Shown here: piece after piece, positions 1 through 8,948 of the stretch | Layout: the number at the start of each line of letters is the position of its first letter | Numbering within the stretch: the stretch's first letter is position 1 | From: Streptomyces agglomeratus | Lineage (GTDB): Bacteria; Actinomycetota; Actinomycetes; Streptomycetales; Streptomycetaceae | NCBI RefSeq assembly: GCF_001746415.1 | Contig: NZ_MEHJ01000001.1 | Coordinates: 434,001 to 498,000, forward strand | Length of the DNA stretch: 64,000 nucleotides | Direction of reading: 5' to 3' | The notes under the pieces: model-generated | The model's database searches: none | The model's input: the letters and a program-made list of their open reading frames with translations, nothing else | Told to the model about the DNA's origin: nothing | Translations under genes and position numbers: made by a program

Positions 1-1
1 C

Positions 2-244
2 CTGCACTTCACACCTACCGGCTCCTCCTGGATCAACCAGGTGGAGCGGTGGTTCGGCTTCCTCGCCGACCAGAAGATCCGCCGCGGCGCCCACAAGAGT
101 GTGCGCTCCCTGGAAGCCGACATCCGGGCCTGGGTCAAGCAGTGGAACGAGAACCCGACCCCGTTCACCTGGACCAAGACAGCCGAAGAAATCCTCGACT
201 CACTCGCCCGCTTCTGCCAACGGATCTCTGGCGCAGGACACTAG
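2..244 (+). pseudogene. IS630-family transposase, C-terminal fragment
   Basis: This is the last 80 residues of an IS630-type DDE transposase, cut by the window edge. It contains the catalytic-Glu region (SSWINQVERWFGFL) and the family C-terminus (WNENPTPFTWTKTAEEIL). It is clearly related to, but not identical with, the intact transposase at 1825-3165. The last codons run into the element's right inverted repeat (tggcgcaggacac), so the protein ends at the IS end. The element's 5' part lies outside the window, so whether the gene is intact cannot be judged. Confidence 0.85.
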
Positions 245-1775
245 CGGTGGTTTGTTGACGGCGGGTCAGTGTTGGGGTAGGCCGGTAGAGAGGAAAGTCG
301 CCTCGCTGCCTGGGGGTTGTGATGACCCGTCGTGTGCCGTGCCCGCCGGCTCCTGGCCCGCTGGAAGCCTACGCCGCACGCTTCGATGACCTGCTCTCCA
401 CGCTGGCCCAGCGACGCGGGTTCCGTGAGTACCTCGCCGGGCTGCTGCTGCCGCGGGACCGCAACAAGACCCTGACCTGCCTGGCCGGCGCCGAGCCCGT
501 GGCCGGAGCCCAGCACCCGGCGGTGCAGCGGCTGCAGTTCTTCCTCTCCGAGTCGACCTGGGACCACGAGCAGATCAACGCCCGCCGGTTGGAACTGCTG
601 CTCGCCGACCCGGCGACCGAGCCGCACGCGGGCGGGGTACTGGTGATCGACGACTCGGGTGACCGCAAGGACGGGACCGCGACCGCGCATGTCGGGCGGC
701 AGTGGCTGGGCCGACTGGGCAAGACCGACAACGGCATCGTCACCGTGACGACCTGCTGGGCCGACGAGAGCGTCTACTACCCGCTCCACGCGGTGCCCTA
801 CAGCCCCGCCCGTCACTTCCCCGCCGGCAAGAGCGACCCCGGCTTCCGCACGAAACTGCAGATCGCAGCCGAACTCGCCCGCACCGCCAAGACTGCCGGG
901 GTGGCCTTCCGGGCCGTGGCCGCCGACTGCGCCTACGGCGACCAGGACGGCTTCCGCCGGCAACTCGGCGAGGCGGGTCTGCCGTTCGTCATGGCCCTCA
1001 AGCCGAGCCACGGCACGTGGGCCTACGGCAAGGATGCCTACACCCCCGTCGACGCCGCACGCGCACTGACCTGGACCAATCCCGAGCATCCCGGGGACTG
1101 GACCGCGGTTGAGCGGACTTTCCGCAACGGGCACACCGAGACCTGGTGGGCCGCCGACGCCCACCTCGGCTGGTGGGGTCCGGACGGAAACGTCCGCCTG
1201 GTCGTGGCCACCACCGACCCGGCCATCCTGCCCGCGCAGGCAACTTGGTACCTGGCCACCGACCTGCCCCGCCCCGGCGGCCCCCGTGAGGCCGACCACC
1301 CTCATCCCGCCGCTGACCTGCACGAAGTCGTGCGGATCTACGGCATCCGTCACTGGATCGAGCAGAGCTACAAACAGGTCAAGGACGAACTCGGATGGGC
1401 CGATTTCCAGGTCCGTTCCGACACCGCCATCCGCCGCCACCAGACACTGGTCACCTGCGCGTTCTCGTTCTGCTGGGACACCTGGTTCGCTCATCCGCCA
1501 GACCGGGAACCCGCCCCCGTCCCTGCGCTCCCGCCCGCCCCGACGCCGCCGGGACCGGCTGAGAGGGGGCCCAAGCAGACCCCACCAGCCCCAACCGGCC
1601 AGCTGGCCCAAGGCGATCCGAGCCGTCCGCGCCTGGCTCGCTCCCTGGACCAACCTCCAACGATGCTGGCACGCATGGACGAATGCACCCCCACCGCCCG
1701 AACTCCAAGCACTGATCAACGCCGTCGGCGCAGGCCACCCACTTGACCTCTACATCCCCGTCTAACAAACCACCG
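245..1775 (+). mobile_element. IS701-family insertion sequence (first copy)
   Basis: The 1531-bp element has perfect terminal inverted repeats (gcggtggtttgtt at 245-256 and its complement at 1764-1775). It is flanked by direct repeats CTAG at 241-244 and 1776-1779, matching the YTAR target preference known for IS701 elements. It carries one transposase gene on the plus strand. Removing it restores a palindrome formed by the right end of one IS630 and the left end of another, so it was the latest insertion here. Confidence 0.9.
319..1765 (+). pseudogene. IS701-family transposase with C-terminal frameshift
   Basis: DDE transposase of the IS701 family. The first aspartate lies in VLVIDDSGDRKDG, the second in VAADCAYGD, and the late acidic block is HWIEQSYKQVKDELGW. 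The frame opened at 319 runs to 1746, but from about 1580-1600 the family-like C-terminus (WPKAIRAVRAWLAPWTNL, ending HPLDLYIPV) continues in the next frame to 1765. A one-base change near 1580-1600 joins the two. The long frame therefore ends in meaningless proline/arginine-rich sequence. It is either a decayed gene or a sequencing indel; the three catalytic blocks lie upstream of the shift. Confidence 0.8.
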
Positions 1776-1778
1776 CTA

Positions 1779-3201
1779 GTGTCCTGCGCCAGAAATGGCG
1801 AGACTAAGTCTGTAGGCTGTTTTCATGGTGTCTCGGGGTCCTGGTGCTGTCGAAGTCGTGCTGTCTGCCGAGGAGCGGGCGGAGTTGGCGCGTTGGGCAG
1901 CGGGTGGTGCGGTGTCGGCTCGTGTGGCGGAGCGGGCCCGTATCATCCTGGCCTGTGCCGAGGGCGGCTCCAACACCGCTGTGGCGGCAGACTTCGGGGT
2001 GTCCACGGAGACGGTGCGTAAGTGGCGCTCGCGGTTCGCGGTCCGGCGGATGGCGGGCCTCGTGGACGAGCCTCGGCCGGGTCGGCGCAAACCGGAACTG
2101 GTACTCAGCGAGGCTGAGCGTGCGGAGCTGACGCGCTGGGTGCGGCGGGCGACGACCGCGCAGTTCCTGGCGCTGCGGGCGAGGATCGTGCTGCGGTGTG
2201 CGGAGGGCGGGACCAACAAGGAGGTCGCCGCCGAACTCGGCGTCGCACCGGGCACGGTGAACCGCTGGCGATCAAGGTTCATCCGGTTGCGGCTGGACGG
2301 GCTGATTGACGAGCCCCGCCCCGGCAGGCCGCCCTCGATCCTGCTGGACCAGGTGGAGGACGTGCTCACGGCGACGTTGGAGTCCACCCCGGGCAAGGAC
2401 ACCCACTGGTCGCGGGCCTCGATGGCGAAGCACTCCGGGCTGTCGAAGTCCACCATCGGGCGGATCTGGAAGAAGTTCGACATCAAGCCCCATCTCCAGG
2501 ACGCGTTCAAGCTCTCCACCGACCCGCAGTTCGTCGCGAAGGTCGTCGACGTCGTCGGCCTGTACCACAACCCACCCGAAAAAGCGGTGGTGCTGTGCGT
2601 GGATGAGAAGAGCCAGATCCAGGCGCTGGACCGGTCCCAGCCGGTTCTGCCGATGATGCCCGGCATGCCCGAGCGGCGCACCCATGACTACTACAGGCAC
2701 GGCATCACCAGCCTGTTCGCCGCCTTCAACATCGCCGACGGCAGCGTCATATCAGCACTGCACCGCCGCCACCGGGCCATCGAGTTCAAGAAGTTCCTGA
2801 CCCGGATCGACAAGGTCGTGCCCGCCGGCCTCGACGTCCACCTGGTCTGTGACAATTACGCCACCCACAACACCGCCGAGATCAAGACGTGGCTGGGAAA
2901 ACACCCGCGCTTCCACATCCACTTCACCCCCACCGGCTCCTCCTGGATGAACCAGGTCGAGCGGTGGTTCGGCCTGTTGACGGACAAGCTCATCCGCCGC
3001 GGCGTGCACACCTCCGTGAAGGCCCTCGAGCAAGACATCACGGCATGGATCGAGGGATGGAACGAGAACCCCAGGCCCTTCACCTGGACCAAGACCGCCG
3101 ACGAGATCCTGAACTCCCTCGCCGACTACCTCACGAAAATCAACCCGCCAACCACTGAAACCTGAAACAGACTTAGTCTCGCCATTTCTGGCGCAGCACA
3201 C
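1779..3201 (+). mobile_element. IS630-family insertion sequence, complete
   Basis: The 1423-bp element has 35-bp terminal inverted repeats at 1779-1813 and 3167-3201 that differ at one position. TA dinucleotides on both sides (1777-1778 and 3202-3203) match the TA target duplication of IS630/Tc1 elements. It carries one intact transposase gene. Its left end directly abuts the right end of another IS630 (fragment at 2-244), apart from the IS701 inserted between them. Confidence 0.93.
1825..3165 (+). CDS. IS630-family transposase with duplicated HTH
   Basis: Full-length 446-residue transposase that should cut and paste the surrounding element at TA targets. The DDE catalytic domain shows VLCVDEKSQ, LVCDNYATHN and SSWMNQVERWFG, which carry the expected Asp, Asp and Glu. 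The N-terminus holds two consecutive copies of the same HTH module (residues about 8-87 and 88-170, each with ARIxLxCAEGGxN, TVxxWRSRF and DEPRPGR). This explains its length against the usual 340-370. The ATG at 1825 lies just inside the left inverted repeat. No frameshift or stop is seen, so it may be active. Confidence 0.93.
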   Translation: MVSRGPGAVEVVLSAEERAELARWAAGGAVSARVAERARIILACAEGGSNTAVAADFGVSTETVRKWRSRFAVRRMAGLVDEPRPGRRKPELVLSEAERAELTRWVRRATTAQFLALRARIVLRCAEGGTNKEVAAELGVAPGTVNRWRSRFIRLRLDGLIDEPRPGRPPSILLDQVEDVLTATLESTPGKDTHWSRASMAKHSGLSKSTIGRIWKKFDIKPHLQDAFKLSTDPQFVAKVVDVVGLYHNPPEKAVVLCVDEKSQIQALDRSQPVLPMMPGMPERRTHDYYRHGITSLFAAFNIADGSVISALHRRHRAIEFKKFLTRIDKVVPAGLDVHLVCDNYATHNTAEIKTWLGKHPRFHIHFTPTGSSWMNQVERWFGLLTDKLIRRGVHTSVKALEQDITAWIEGWNENPRPFTWTKTADEILNSLADYLTKINPPTTET

Positions 3202-3238
3202 TAGTGCGGCAACGTCACTTTCCGACCGGTCGAATGGG

Positions 3239-3640
3239 TCAGGGCCGGTTGTACCGCGCGCACTTGAGCGGGCTCGCGTCCGCATCGTCGAGACAGACGA
3301 TGACATACACGGCGCCACCGGGCGCATCCGCAGGGATTCCGATCTTGAACGGATACGTTCCGTCGCACTTGGTGCCGGTGCTCCCGTCGCCAAGCTTGTT
3401 GCCAGAGGCACCATACGCGCCGAACCACACACTGCGGCAACCGACGGCCCGGAGTGTTCCATCGGCCTCGACCAACCGGTTGTACCAAGTCAGGGTGCCG
3501 CGGACGTAGCTGGCCCCGTATGTAACGTCGAAGGGGATGGTCGGGTAGGCGGCGGTCTGCGCGCCGGCGGCGGGAGCGCCCAGCAAGGTGCCCACGGTCA
3601 GCACAGCGGAGCCGACGGCGGCAGCGAGACGAGTCTTCAT
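3239..3640 (-). CDS. Small secreted protein, function unknown
   Basis: A 133-residue protein with a classic Sec signal peptide: MKTR, a hydrophobic stretch and an AGA-QT cleavage region near residue 27. The mature part is about 105 residues with four cysteines that could form two disulfides, as in many small exported streptomycete proteins. GGAGG at 3645-3649 stands 4 nt before the ATG. The gene ends only about 35 bp from the right end of the IS630 element, so the IS inserted just downstream and left it intact. The family is not recognised; it is presumably extracellular. Confidence 0.75.
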   Translation of the reverse strand: MKTRLAAAVGSAVLTVGTLLGAPAAGAQTAAYPTIPFDVTYGASYVRGTLTWYNRLVEADGTLRAVGCRSVWFGAYGASGNKLGDGSTGTKCDGTYPFKIGIPADAPGGAVYVIVCLDDADASPLKCARYNRP

Positions 3641-4102
3641 GCGACCTCCAGAATGGGATGAGCCGGTTGCGGCTTCCCATCTTGGGCGGGTCGGCCACCG
3701 GCGGCCTACCTCTTAAGTCACGACTAAAGGGGGGCTGGGACGACAGCCTCCCGCTGCCACCTTGCAGGGTGGCAGCTCGCGCGCGGCCGAGCAGAGACTC
3801 CAGGGTCCGCACGGCGGAGCCGTCCACTTCTGCCGGTCCGGTACCGGTCAGCGGCCGGCGGAGAGCAGGAACGCTCAGTCGGGCTGGCTGGGCGGTATCC
3901 AGCGGATCCCACAGAAAGCCCACCGGGCGCTTCGCGAAGGTGGTGGGTGTCATGAGCAGTCCAGGAACGCCGGATCCGCCAACCGCCCTTCCGCACCTGC
4001 AAGGGACGCCCAGATCAACGGGGAACTTCAGCTCGAGGGCAGCGCACACGCCTGACGGCGCTGCCCTCCCGGTAATCCTTGCTGCTACGTGTGGCACCTA
4101 TG
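3641..4102. other. Gene-free interval, no supported feature
   Basis: Open frames exist on both strands but show no family resemblance or ribosome-binding site. The part next to 3640 must hold the promoter of the secreted-protein gene. An imperfect G-rich/C-rich hairpin lies near 3728-3752. Nothing else is supported. Confidence 0.4.
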
Positions 4103-4819
4103 TCACACCAGTGCCGCGCCGCCGTCTATCGCGAGCGTGGTGCCGGTGACATAGGCGTTGGCCAAGACGAAGAGATAGGCCGCCGCGGCTTCCTCGGCAG
4201 TGCCGACACGACGCGTTAGCAGCTCGGACCCGGCACCCTGGAGGAAAGCCTCCGGGTCCGGGACGCTGCCGTCCCACAGCTCGGTGCGGATCACACCGGG
4301 CTGAATCACGTTGACGCGCAGAGGCGCGAGTTCGACGGCGAGTGCCCGGGACAGGGCCTCGATGCCGCCGGTGATACCTGCCGTGAGCGCGGTTCCGGAC
4401 AGGGGGCGGATCGCGAGGACGCCGGAGCTGAAAGTGATCGAGCCGCCGTCGCGCAGTCGCGGTGCAGCGTACTTGGCGGAGAGGAACGCACCCCAGAACC
4501 GGCGCTCGAAGACGGCCCTGGCCTCCTGCGGGGTGGTGTCGACCAACGGCTTGATCAGCAGAGATTCGCCCGCGGTGTAGACGAGGTGGTCGAACTCCCC
4601 GACCTGCTCGAAGAACGCGGCGATGGCGTTGCCGTCAGCGACGTTCAGGCATCGGCCTTCGGCCGGCGCGCCCAACCTCTTCGTCGCCGCGTCCACGCGG
4701 CCCTGATTGCTGGAGGCAACCACGACGTCCGCGCCGGCCGCCGCGGCCTGTTCGGCTACCGCGAAGCCGATGCCGGAGGTTCCACCGATGATCACGATCT
4801 TCTTGCCGGTCAGAGACAT
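4103..4819 (-). CDS. Atypical short-chain dehydrogenase/reductase
   Basis: A 238-residue Rossmann-fold SDR. The cofactor loop GGTSGIG sits at about residues 12-18, followed by the family pattern RVNVIQPGVIRTELW after the active-site helix. The usual catalytic YxxxK is not present: the aligned stretch TAGITGGIEALSRAL has Thr at both the Tyr and Lys positions, so classical SDR oxidoreductase chemistry is doubtful. The start at 4819 is favoured because GAAGGA precedes it by 9 nt; an in-frame ATG at 4828 lies too close to that site. It is divergent from the AraC gene at 4963, a layout typical of a regulator and its target. Confidence 0.88.
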   Translation of the reverse strand: MSLTGKKIVIIGGTSGIGFAVAEQAAAAGADVVVASSNQGRVDAATKRLGAPAEGRCLNVADGNAIAAFFEQVGEFDHLVYTAGESLLIKPLVDTTPQEARAVFERRFWGAFLSAKYAAPRLRDGGSITFSSGVLAIRPLSGTALTAGITGGIEALSRALAVELAPLRVNVIQPGVIRTELWDGSVPDPEAFLQGAGSELLTRRVGTAEEAAAAYLFVLANAYVTGTTLAIDGGAALV

Positions 4820-4962
4820 GGGATCCATTCCTTCGTCGATGCAGTGCCGGGGTTCGGCAACCGCCATGGCAAGAACGTACGCCTCCACATCGAGACGGTG
4901 AATGAGTTGAAATCTTGAATCCCTGTCATATCGTCTCGCCGTACAGGCAATAGAGTGGCGCT

Positions 4963-5916
4963 ATGGACATCCTGAGCAACACCCTCGAAGTCCTGCGTAC
5001 GGGACGCCCGATGGTGACTCGCACCGACGCGCACGCCCCGTGGGCCCTGAAGTTCCAACCCATTTCAGGAGCCGGGTTCCACGTGGTCGTGGAAGGGCGT
5101 TGCCATCTGCTGCCACCGCACGGCCAACCGCTCGCGCTCAGACCCGGTGACATCGTGTTCCTGCGGCGCGGCAGCGGACACACCCTGTGCGACGTGCCGG
5201 GCCGCGAGCCGGTGGACTTCGTACCGGAGCGCGTGGACCGTTCCTCACCGATCGGCCAGGTCACCATGGACGGACCGGGGCCGCACACGGTGCTGGTGTG
5301 CGGCGCGTACGCGATCGACATTGATCGCCCGCATCCGCTGTTCAGCGATCTACCGGAGGTCATCCACCTCCCCGCGATTCCCGGCCGCCACCCGGTGCTG
5401 CGCTCGGCGGTCGATCAACTGTGCGCCGAGTTCCACGCGCGGCAGCCGGGCTCGGAAGCGGTCGTCACGGCGCTCATCGATCTGCTGCTGCTCTACATCC
5501 TGCGGTCGTGGTACGCCGAACTACCGAAGGAGCAGACCCGGGGTTGGGCGGCCGCGCTGACCGACCCGGTAGTTGCCCCGGCCCTCAAGGCGATCCACGA
5601 CGATCCCGGCCATCCCTGGACCGTGGAGTCGCTGGGCACCCGTGCCGGGTTGTCCCGCGCGGCGTTCGCCCGCCGCTTCGCCTCGGTTGTCGGCGAGCCG
5701 CCGTTGACTTACCTGACCAACTGGCGGATGGCCACCGCGGCGCGGTTGCTGTACCAATCGCCGACCCCGCTGAGCACAATCGCGCAGCACACGGGGTATA
5801 CGTCGGAGTTCGCCTTCGCCAAAGCCTTCAAACGACACTTCGGATCGCCGCCGGGTGCCTACCGCAAGCAGATCAAGTCGGCAGGCGACGAACCACGCGG
5901 ATACAACTCACGTTGA
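4963..5916 (+). CDS. AraC-family regulator with cupin sensor domain
   Basis: A 317-residue regulator. Residues about 10-190 form a cupin-type sensor (LRPGDIVFLRRGSGHTL is the double-stranded beta-helix signature). The C-terminal 100 residues form the two-HTH AraC domain, with GLSRAAFARRFASVVGEPP and the second motif IAQHTGYTSEFAFAKAFKRHFG. It is divergently oriented to the SDR gene with a 143-bp shared region, so it probably controls that gene. Such cupin-AraC proteins often sense small organic ligands; the ligand here is unknown. Confidence 0.9.
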   Translation: MDILSNTLEVLRTGRPMVTRTDAHAPWALKFQPISGAGFHVVVEGRCHLLPPHGQPLALRPGDIVFLRRGSGHTLCDVPGREPVDFVPERVDRSSPIGQVTMDGPGPHTVLVCGAYAIDIDRPHPLFSDLPEVIHLPAIPGRHPVLRSAVDQLCAEFHARQPGSEAVVTALIDLLLLYILRSWYAELPKEQTRGWAAALTDPVVAPALKAIHDDPGHPWTVESLGTRAGLSRAAFARRFASVVGEPPLTYLTNWRMATAARLLYQSPTPLSTIAQHTGYTSEFAFAKAFKRHFGSPPGAYRKQIKSAGDEPRGYNSR

Positions 5917-6022
5917 ACGGGCGCTGATTGACGAGCTCGGCGCACTCGACTCTCAGGACGACACGTGGACACCCGAGCCGACGCAGCCCGCTCCTGAACC
6001 GCGTGGACCCGCCGCGGTGTGG

Positions 6023-6385
6023 TCAAAGTGCCAGGGGCTTGTCGTCGGTGTGGCCGCAAACCCAGGCCAGGGCGTCGTGCACACCCTGGAGGTAATCGCG
6101 GGGCACGGTGCGCTGGGTGGAGTCTTGGATCTGCACAGTGGCGGCGTCCGCCTCCGCCATCAGTACCTCCATTGCCGGCGCACCGTCCGATGACTGCGCG
6201 GTGATGGGCGCGGGCTCCCCACGCCCCAGCGCCCACAGGTACCCAGCCAGAGCACCCCGTGCGTACTGCGTCTGCCGATCCGGCCCGGCAGCCTCGGCCT
6301 CCAGACACTCGAAGGCTCGATCGACCTGACTCACATCACGGACTCCGGTCTTTCCCTGCGTCGTACTCGGCTCATGCCTCGTCAT
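6023..6385 (-). CDS. Conserved-looking hypothetical protein
   Basis: A 120-residue soluble, acidic protein starting at MTRHEPST; the frame is open further upstream but loses protein-like composition there. Predicted to be largely helical (DRAFECLEAEAAGP, ARGALAGYLWALGRGE). No family is recognised. It is convergent with the AraC gene (about 105 bp between stops). No strong ribosome-binding site is seen, so the start is uncertain. Confidence 0.55.
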   Translation of the reverse strand: MTRHEPSTTQGKTGVRDVSQVDRAFECLEAEAAGPDRQTQYARGALAGYLWALGRGEPAPITAQSSDGAPAMEVLMAEADAATVQIQDSTQRTVPRDYLQGVHDALAWVCGHTDDKPLAL

Positions 6386-6613
6386 ACAGATACGACTAAC
6401 CCCGCTCACGCAGTCCATGTCTCTAAGTAACCGGCGCTCACCCGGCAAGCGGTAGCCGCCCCGGCGCACCCAACCCCATGCGGATACAACCGTAGGCACG
6501 GGTAGCGCGATACGACGGCCCCCTTCAGCCACCCCCCCGGGTGACTACCGGCCGCGTCGAGGGCAACCAGCTCGAACACCGCCTTCCACAGGATGCGCTG
6601 GCTACCGGACGCT

Positions 6614-6645
6614 GTGGGCTCATCCACAGGGGCGGGTGAGCCCAC
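6614..6645 (-). terminator. Hairpin, probable terminator of the glycosylation operon
   Basis: GTGGGCTCA at 6614-6622 pairs perfectly with TGAGCCCAC at 6637-6645 around a 14-nt loop. It lies about 36 bp past the stop of the minus-strand frame at 6681, the expected position for a transcript end. There is no U tract, as is common in streptomycete terminators. Confidence 0.5.
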
Positions 6646-6680
6646 GGACAACCGGCGCTTCGTCCATCAGCCAAGGGCTA

Positions 6681-7045
6681 CTACACCAGCGCGGCGAGGG
6701 CCCGGTCGGCCATCTGTATACCCATCGTGGCTGCAATGGTGGTGTCGGCCTCCAGCAGCTTGTCCTTCAGCTGGGTGGCGAACTGGCGCAGGCGTCCCGG
6801 CTCAGGGGCGTCAGACATCGCCTCGGCGTGGAGGTCCCGGGCGACGCTCTCCAGCTCCACGGGTCCAGGTTCGGGATCCCGTCGCCAGAGGTCTGCCGCT
6901 CGTGCATCTGCTTACGGAGGCGGCTGGAAGGGGTGTTGTTCAAGTCGCCCTGGAAGATCCACATGGTGACGGCCCAACGGCCGCTGCTGCGCATCCAGAT
7001 GTGCGACTGCTCCGTCGGTACGGCGGCCTGGACCACTGACCCCAT
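6681..7045 (-). pseudogene. Hypothetical protein, single frameshift
   Basis: The frame opening at 7045 (MGSVVQAAVPTEQSHIWMRS) runs into nonsense after IPNLDP near 6863. The next frame continues smoothly as VELESVARDLHAEAMSD to the stop at 6681. One missing G in the CCGTGG stretch at about 6862 explains this. The repaired product is about 120 residues, soluble, with a helical C-terminal half, and is not a recognised family. It starts 10 bp after the stop of the GT2 gene and is probably the last gene of that operon. Confidence 0.55.
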
Positions 7046-7055
7046 GCGCCGTCGC

Positions 7056-8666
7056 CTATCCCGGGCTCCTGCTCATCAGTCGGCGAAGTTTGCGGGTCAC
7101 CACGACTGCTGCTGCTCCGGGACCTGGTGCAATCCGTAGGGAGAGCGAGCCGCCGGCCGTCGCGTAGGGCTGGATCAGTATCACCCCGTGGCGTCGGCCG
7201 GGGATGACCGTACGCCGCAGCCCGGACCCGGTGGCGCGGACGCAGGTGTAGAGCGAGGAGCCGTCGGTGCAGCGCACCCGGGCCCATACCTCCCATACCT
7301 CGAGGCGGTGGGCATGTTGGCCTGCCAGCGTGTCCAGGCCGTGCAGGAGGACTTGAGTGGTCCATGACTCGCCGTCCGGTCCATGGCGCTTTTTGAGGAC
7401 GTTGCTGCGGGTCAGGCCCAGACGTCCGTCGCTTCGGCGTCGGAGCTCGATGTCCAGGGTTTTCGGGTCTGCTGCGGCCAGCCGTCCGTAGAGCTCGTGC
7501 ACAGTGATTCGCAGGTGCCTGGGCCACCGCCAGATATGCGGCTCGGCGTCGATGTTGATGGGTAGTCGGCTGATCGGCTCGCTCTCAATCCTGTCCAGTG
7601 CGACCTCGGGCAGGTTCGCCGCCCAGACGGGACGCCCGTTCACGCACGCGTACGGCGGGAGCAACCGGGCCGGGCGGTTGCCCAGTCCGACGAGCCGCGC
7701 GAGGTCGCGTGGGTGATCGGCGCCGGTGACGACCCTGGCCAGCCAGCGGGCGGGGGCGCTTGCGGCGGTGAAGTCGGACTCGTTGAAGGAGGAAAGGTGC
7801 TCGCGGGTGCGCCGCCACCACTCGGCGCGGTGATTGCTGTCGTGGGTGCCCAGCTCGCGGACATACATCCGCAGGTCGTGGTCGAGGAACTTCACCCGTG
7901 CAGCGTGGGCCATGTGTCTCTGGCCGGCCCGCTCGAAAACCTCGACCGCACTGCGGTGGGCCCGCAGTCTGCTGATCCAGTTGTCGACGCTGCTGCGGGC
8001 CAGTGAGATGGACGGGTGTGCGACCGAGCGGCGTACATGCCAGAGGTAGACAATGTCGGGAATCACGGCGATGCGGGGCGATGCGGCTAGTAGCCGTGCG
8101 GTGAACACGAAGTCCTCGTAGCGGAAGGCCCCTTCGGGAAAGAAGACACCGTACTGCGACAGGAAGGCGTGCGAGTAGAGCTTGTTGACGCACAACGTGT
8201 CGCGCACCAGAGCGGGCAACTCGTTGGGACCGTTGTGGACCGCCGCTCGCTGGTAGAGCTCGTACTGCCAGGGGGTGTCGCGCATCTCGGGCAGCTCGCG
8301 GCGCAGGCATGCACCCGCGACGACGGGAACGCCATGATGTACCGCAGCGTCGAGCAGGGCGTCGACCGCGCCGGGCGGGAGCTCGTCGTCGCTGTCCAGG
8401 AACATCACGTAGGGGGCGGTGGCCTCGCGCAGGCCGTCGTTGCGGGGGGTTCCGCAGCCCCCGCTGTTGACTGTGCGGCGCACGACCCGGACCAGGGGGT
8501 GCCGACGTGCGAGACCCGCCAGCACCATGGCGGTGTCGTCGGTCGAGGCGTCGTCGACCACAAGGATCTCGGCAACGGCCGGGCCCTGGCGCAGGGCGGA
8601 CAGCACAGCGCTTCTGATGTGCCGCTCATCGTTGTAGCCGATCACGATGACGCAGACTTGGCCCAT
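7056..8666 (-). CDS. Family 2 glycosyltransferase
   Basis: GT-A fold glycosyltransferase transferring a sugar from a nucleotide donor, probably at the cytoplasmic face of the membrane. The GT2 domain opens with VCVIVIGYNDERHI, has the nucleotide-binding VVDDASTDDT and the metal-binding MFLDSDDELP (DxD), and continues with the YEDFVFTARLLA block seen in TagF-linked GT2 enzymes. The last 250 residues resemble the accessory region of teichoic-acid-type transferases. The same domain order occurs in the N-terminal half of the 10112-12955 protein. The frame is open upstream; ATGs at 8696 and 8783 are alternatives, and none has a good Shine-Dalgarno. Confidence 0.88.
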   Translation of the reverse strand: MGQVCVIVIGYNDERHIRSAVLSALRQGPAVAEILVVDDASTDDTAMVLAGLARRHPLVRVVRRTVNSGGCGTPRNDGLREATAPYVMFLDSDDELPPGAVDALLDAAVHHGVPVVAGACLRRELPEMRDTPWQYELYQRAAVHNGPNELPALVRDTLCVNKLYSHAFLSQYGVFFPEGAFRYEDFVFTARLLAASPRIAVIPDIVYLWHVRRSVAHPSISLARSSVDNWISRLRAHRSAVEVFERAGQRHMAHAARVKFLDHDLRMYVRELGTHDSNHRAEWWRRTREHLSSFNESDFTAASAPARWLARVVTGADHPRDLARLVGLGNRPARLLPPYACVNGRPVWAANLPEVALDRIESEPISRLPINIDAEPHIWRWPRHLRITVHELYGRLAAADPKTLDIELRRRSDGRLGLTRSNVLKKRHGPDGESWTTQVLLHGLDTLAGQHAHRLEVWEVWARVRCTDGSSLYTCVRATGSGLRRTVIPGRRHGVILIQPYATAGGSLSLRIAPGPGAAAVVVTRKLRRLMSRSPG

Positions 8667-8948
8667 GGGCCGGCTACGCTCTGTTTCTGCTGCCATATGC
8701 GCGAGATCCGTTCCGGTGACCGGTGTTGCTCTCTTCTTCGCTTCGGCTTCGTGCACAAGCTCAGCCCCTGTTCGCGCCTTCATTTCGAAGCTGGAACCGG
8801 GTTCCAACACTCGTGTACTTCGCGTTCTCCTGCCGTCGCAGGCGGGCTGTCCAGGGGCCTTGGCCGAGCGGTCCGTCAGTGGCGGGGCGAGGGCGGCCAA
8901 GGACGGCGCTGAGGCGGAGTGTCGACGGTCTGTCCAGGCTTCCTCGTA

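Noticed and set aside
241..1719. 492-residue open frame on the minus strand
   Set aside because: It is antisense to the IS701 transposase and has GC-artefact composition (Gly/Arg/Val-rich) with no domain.
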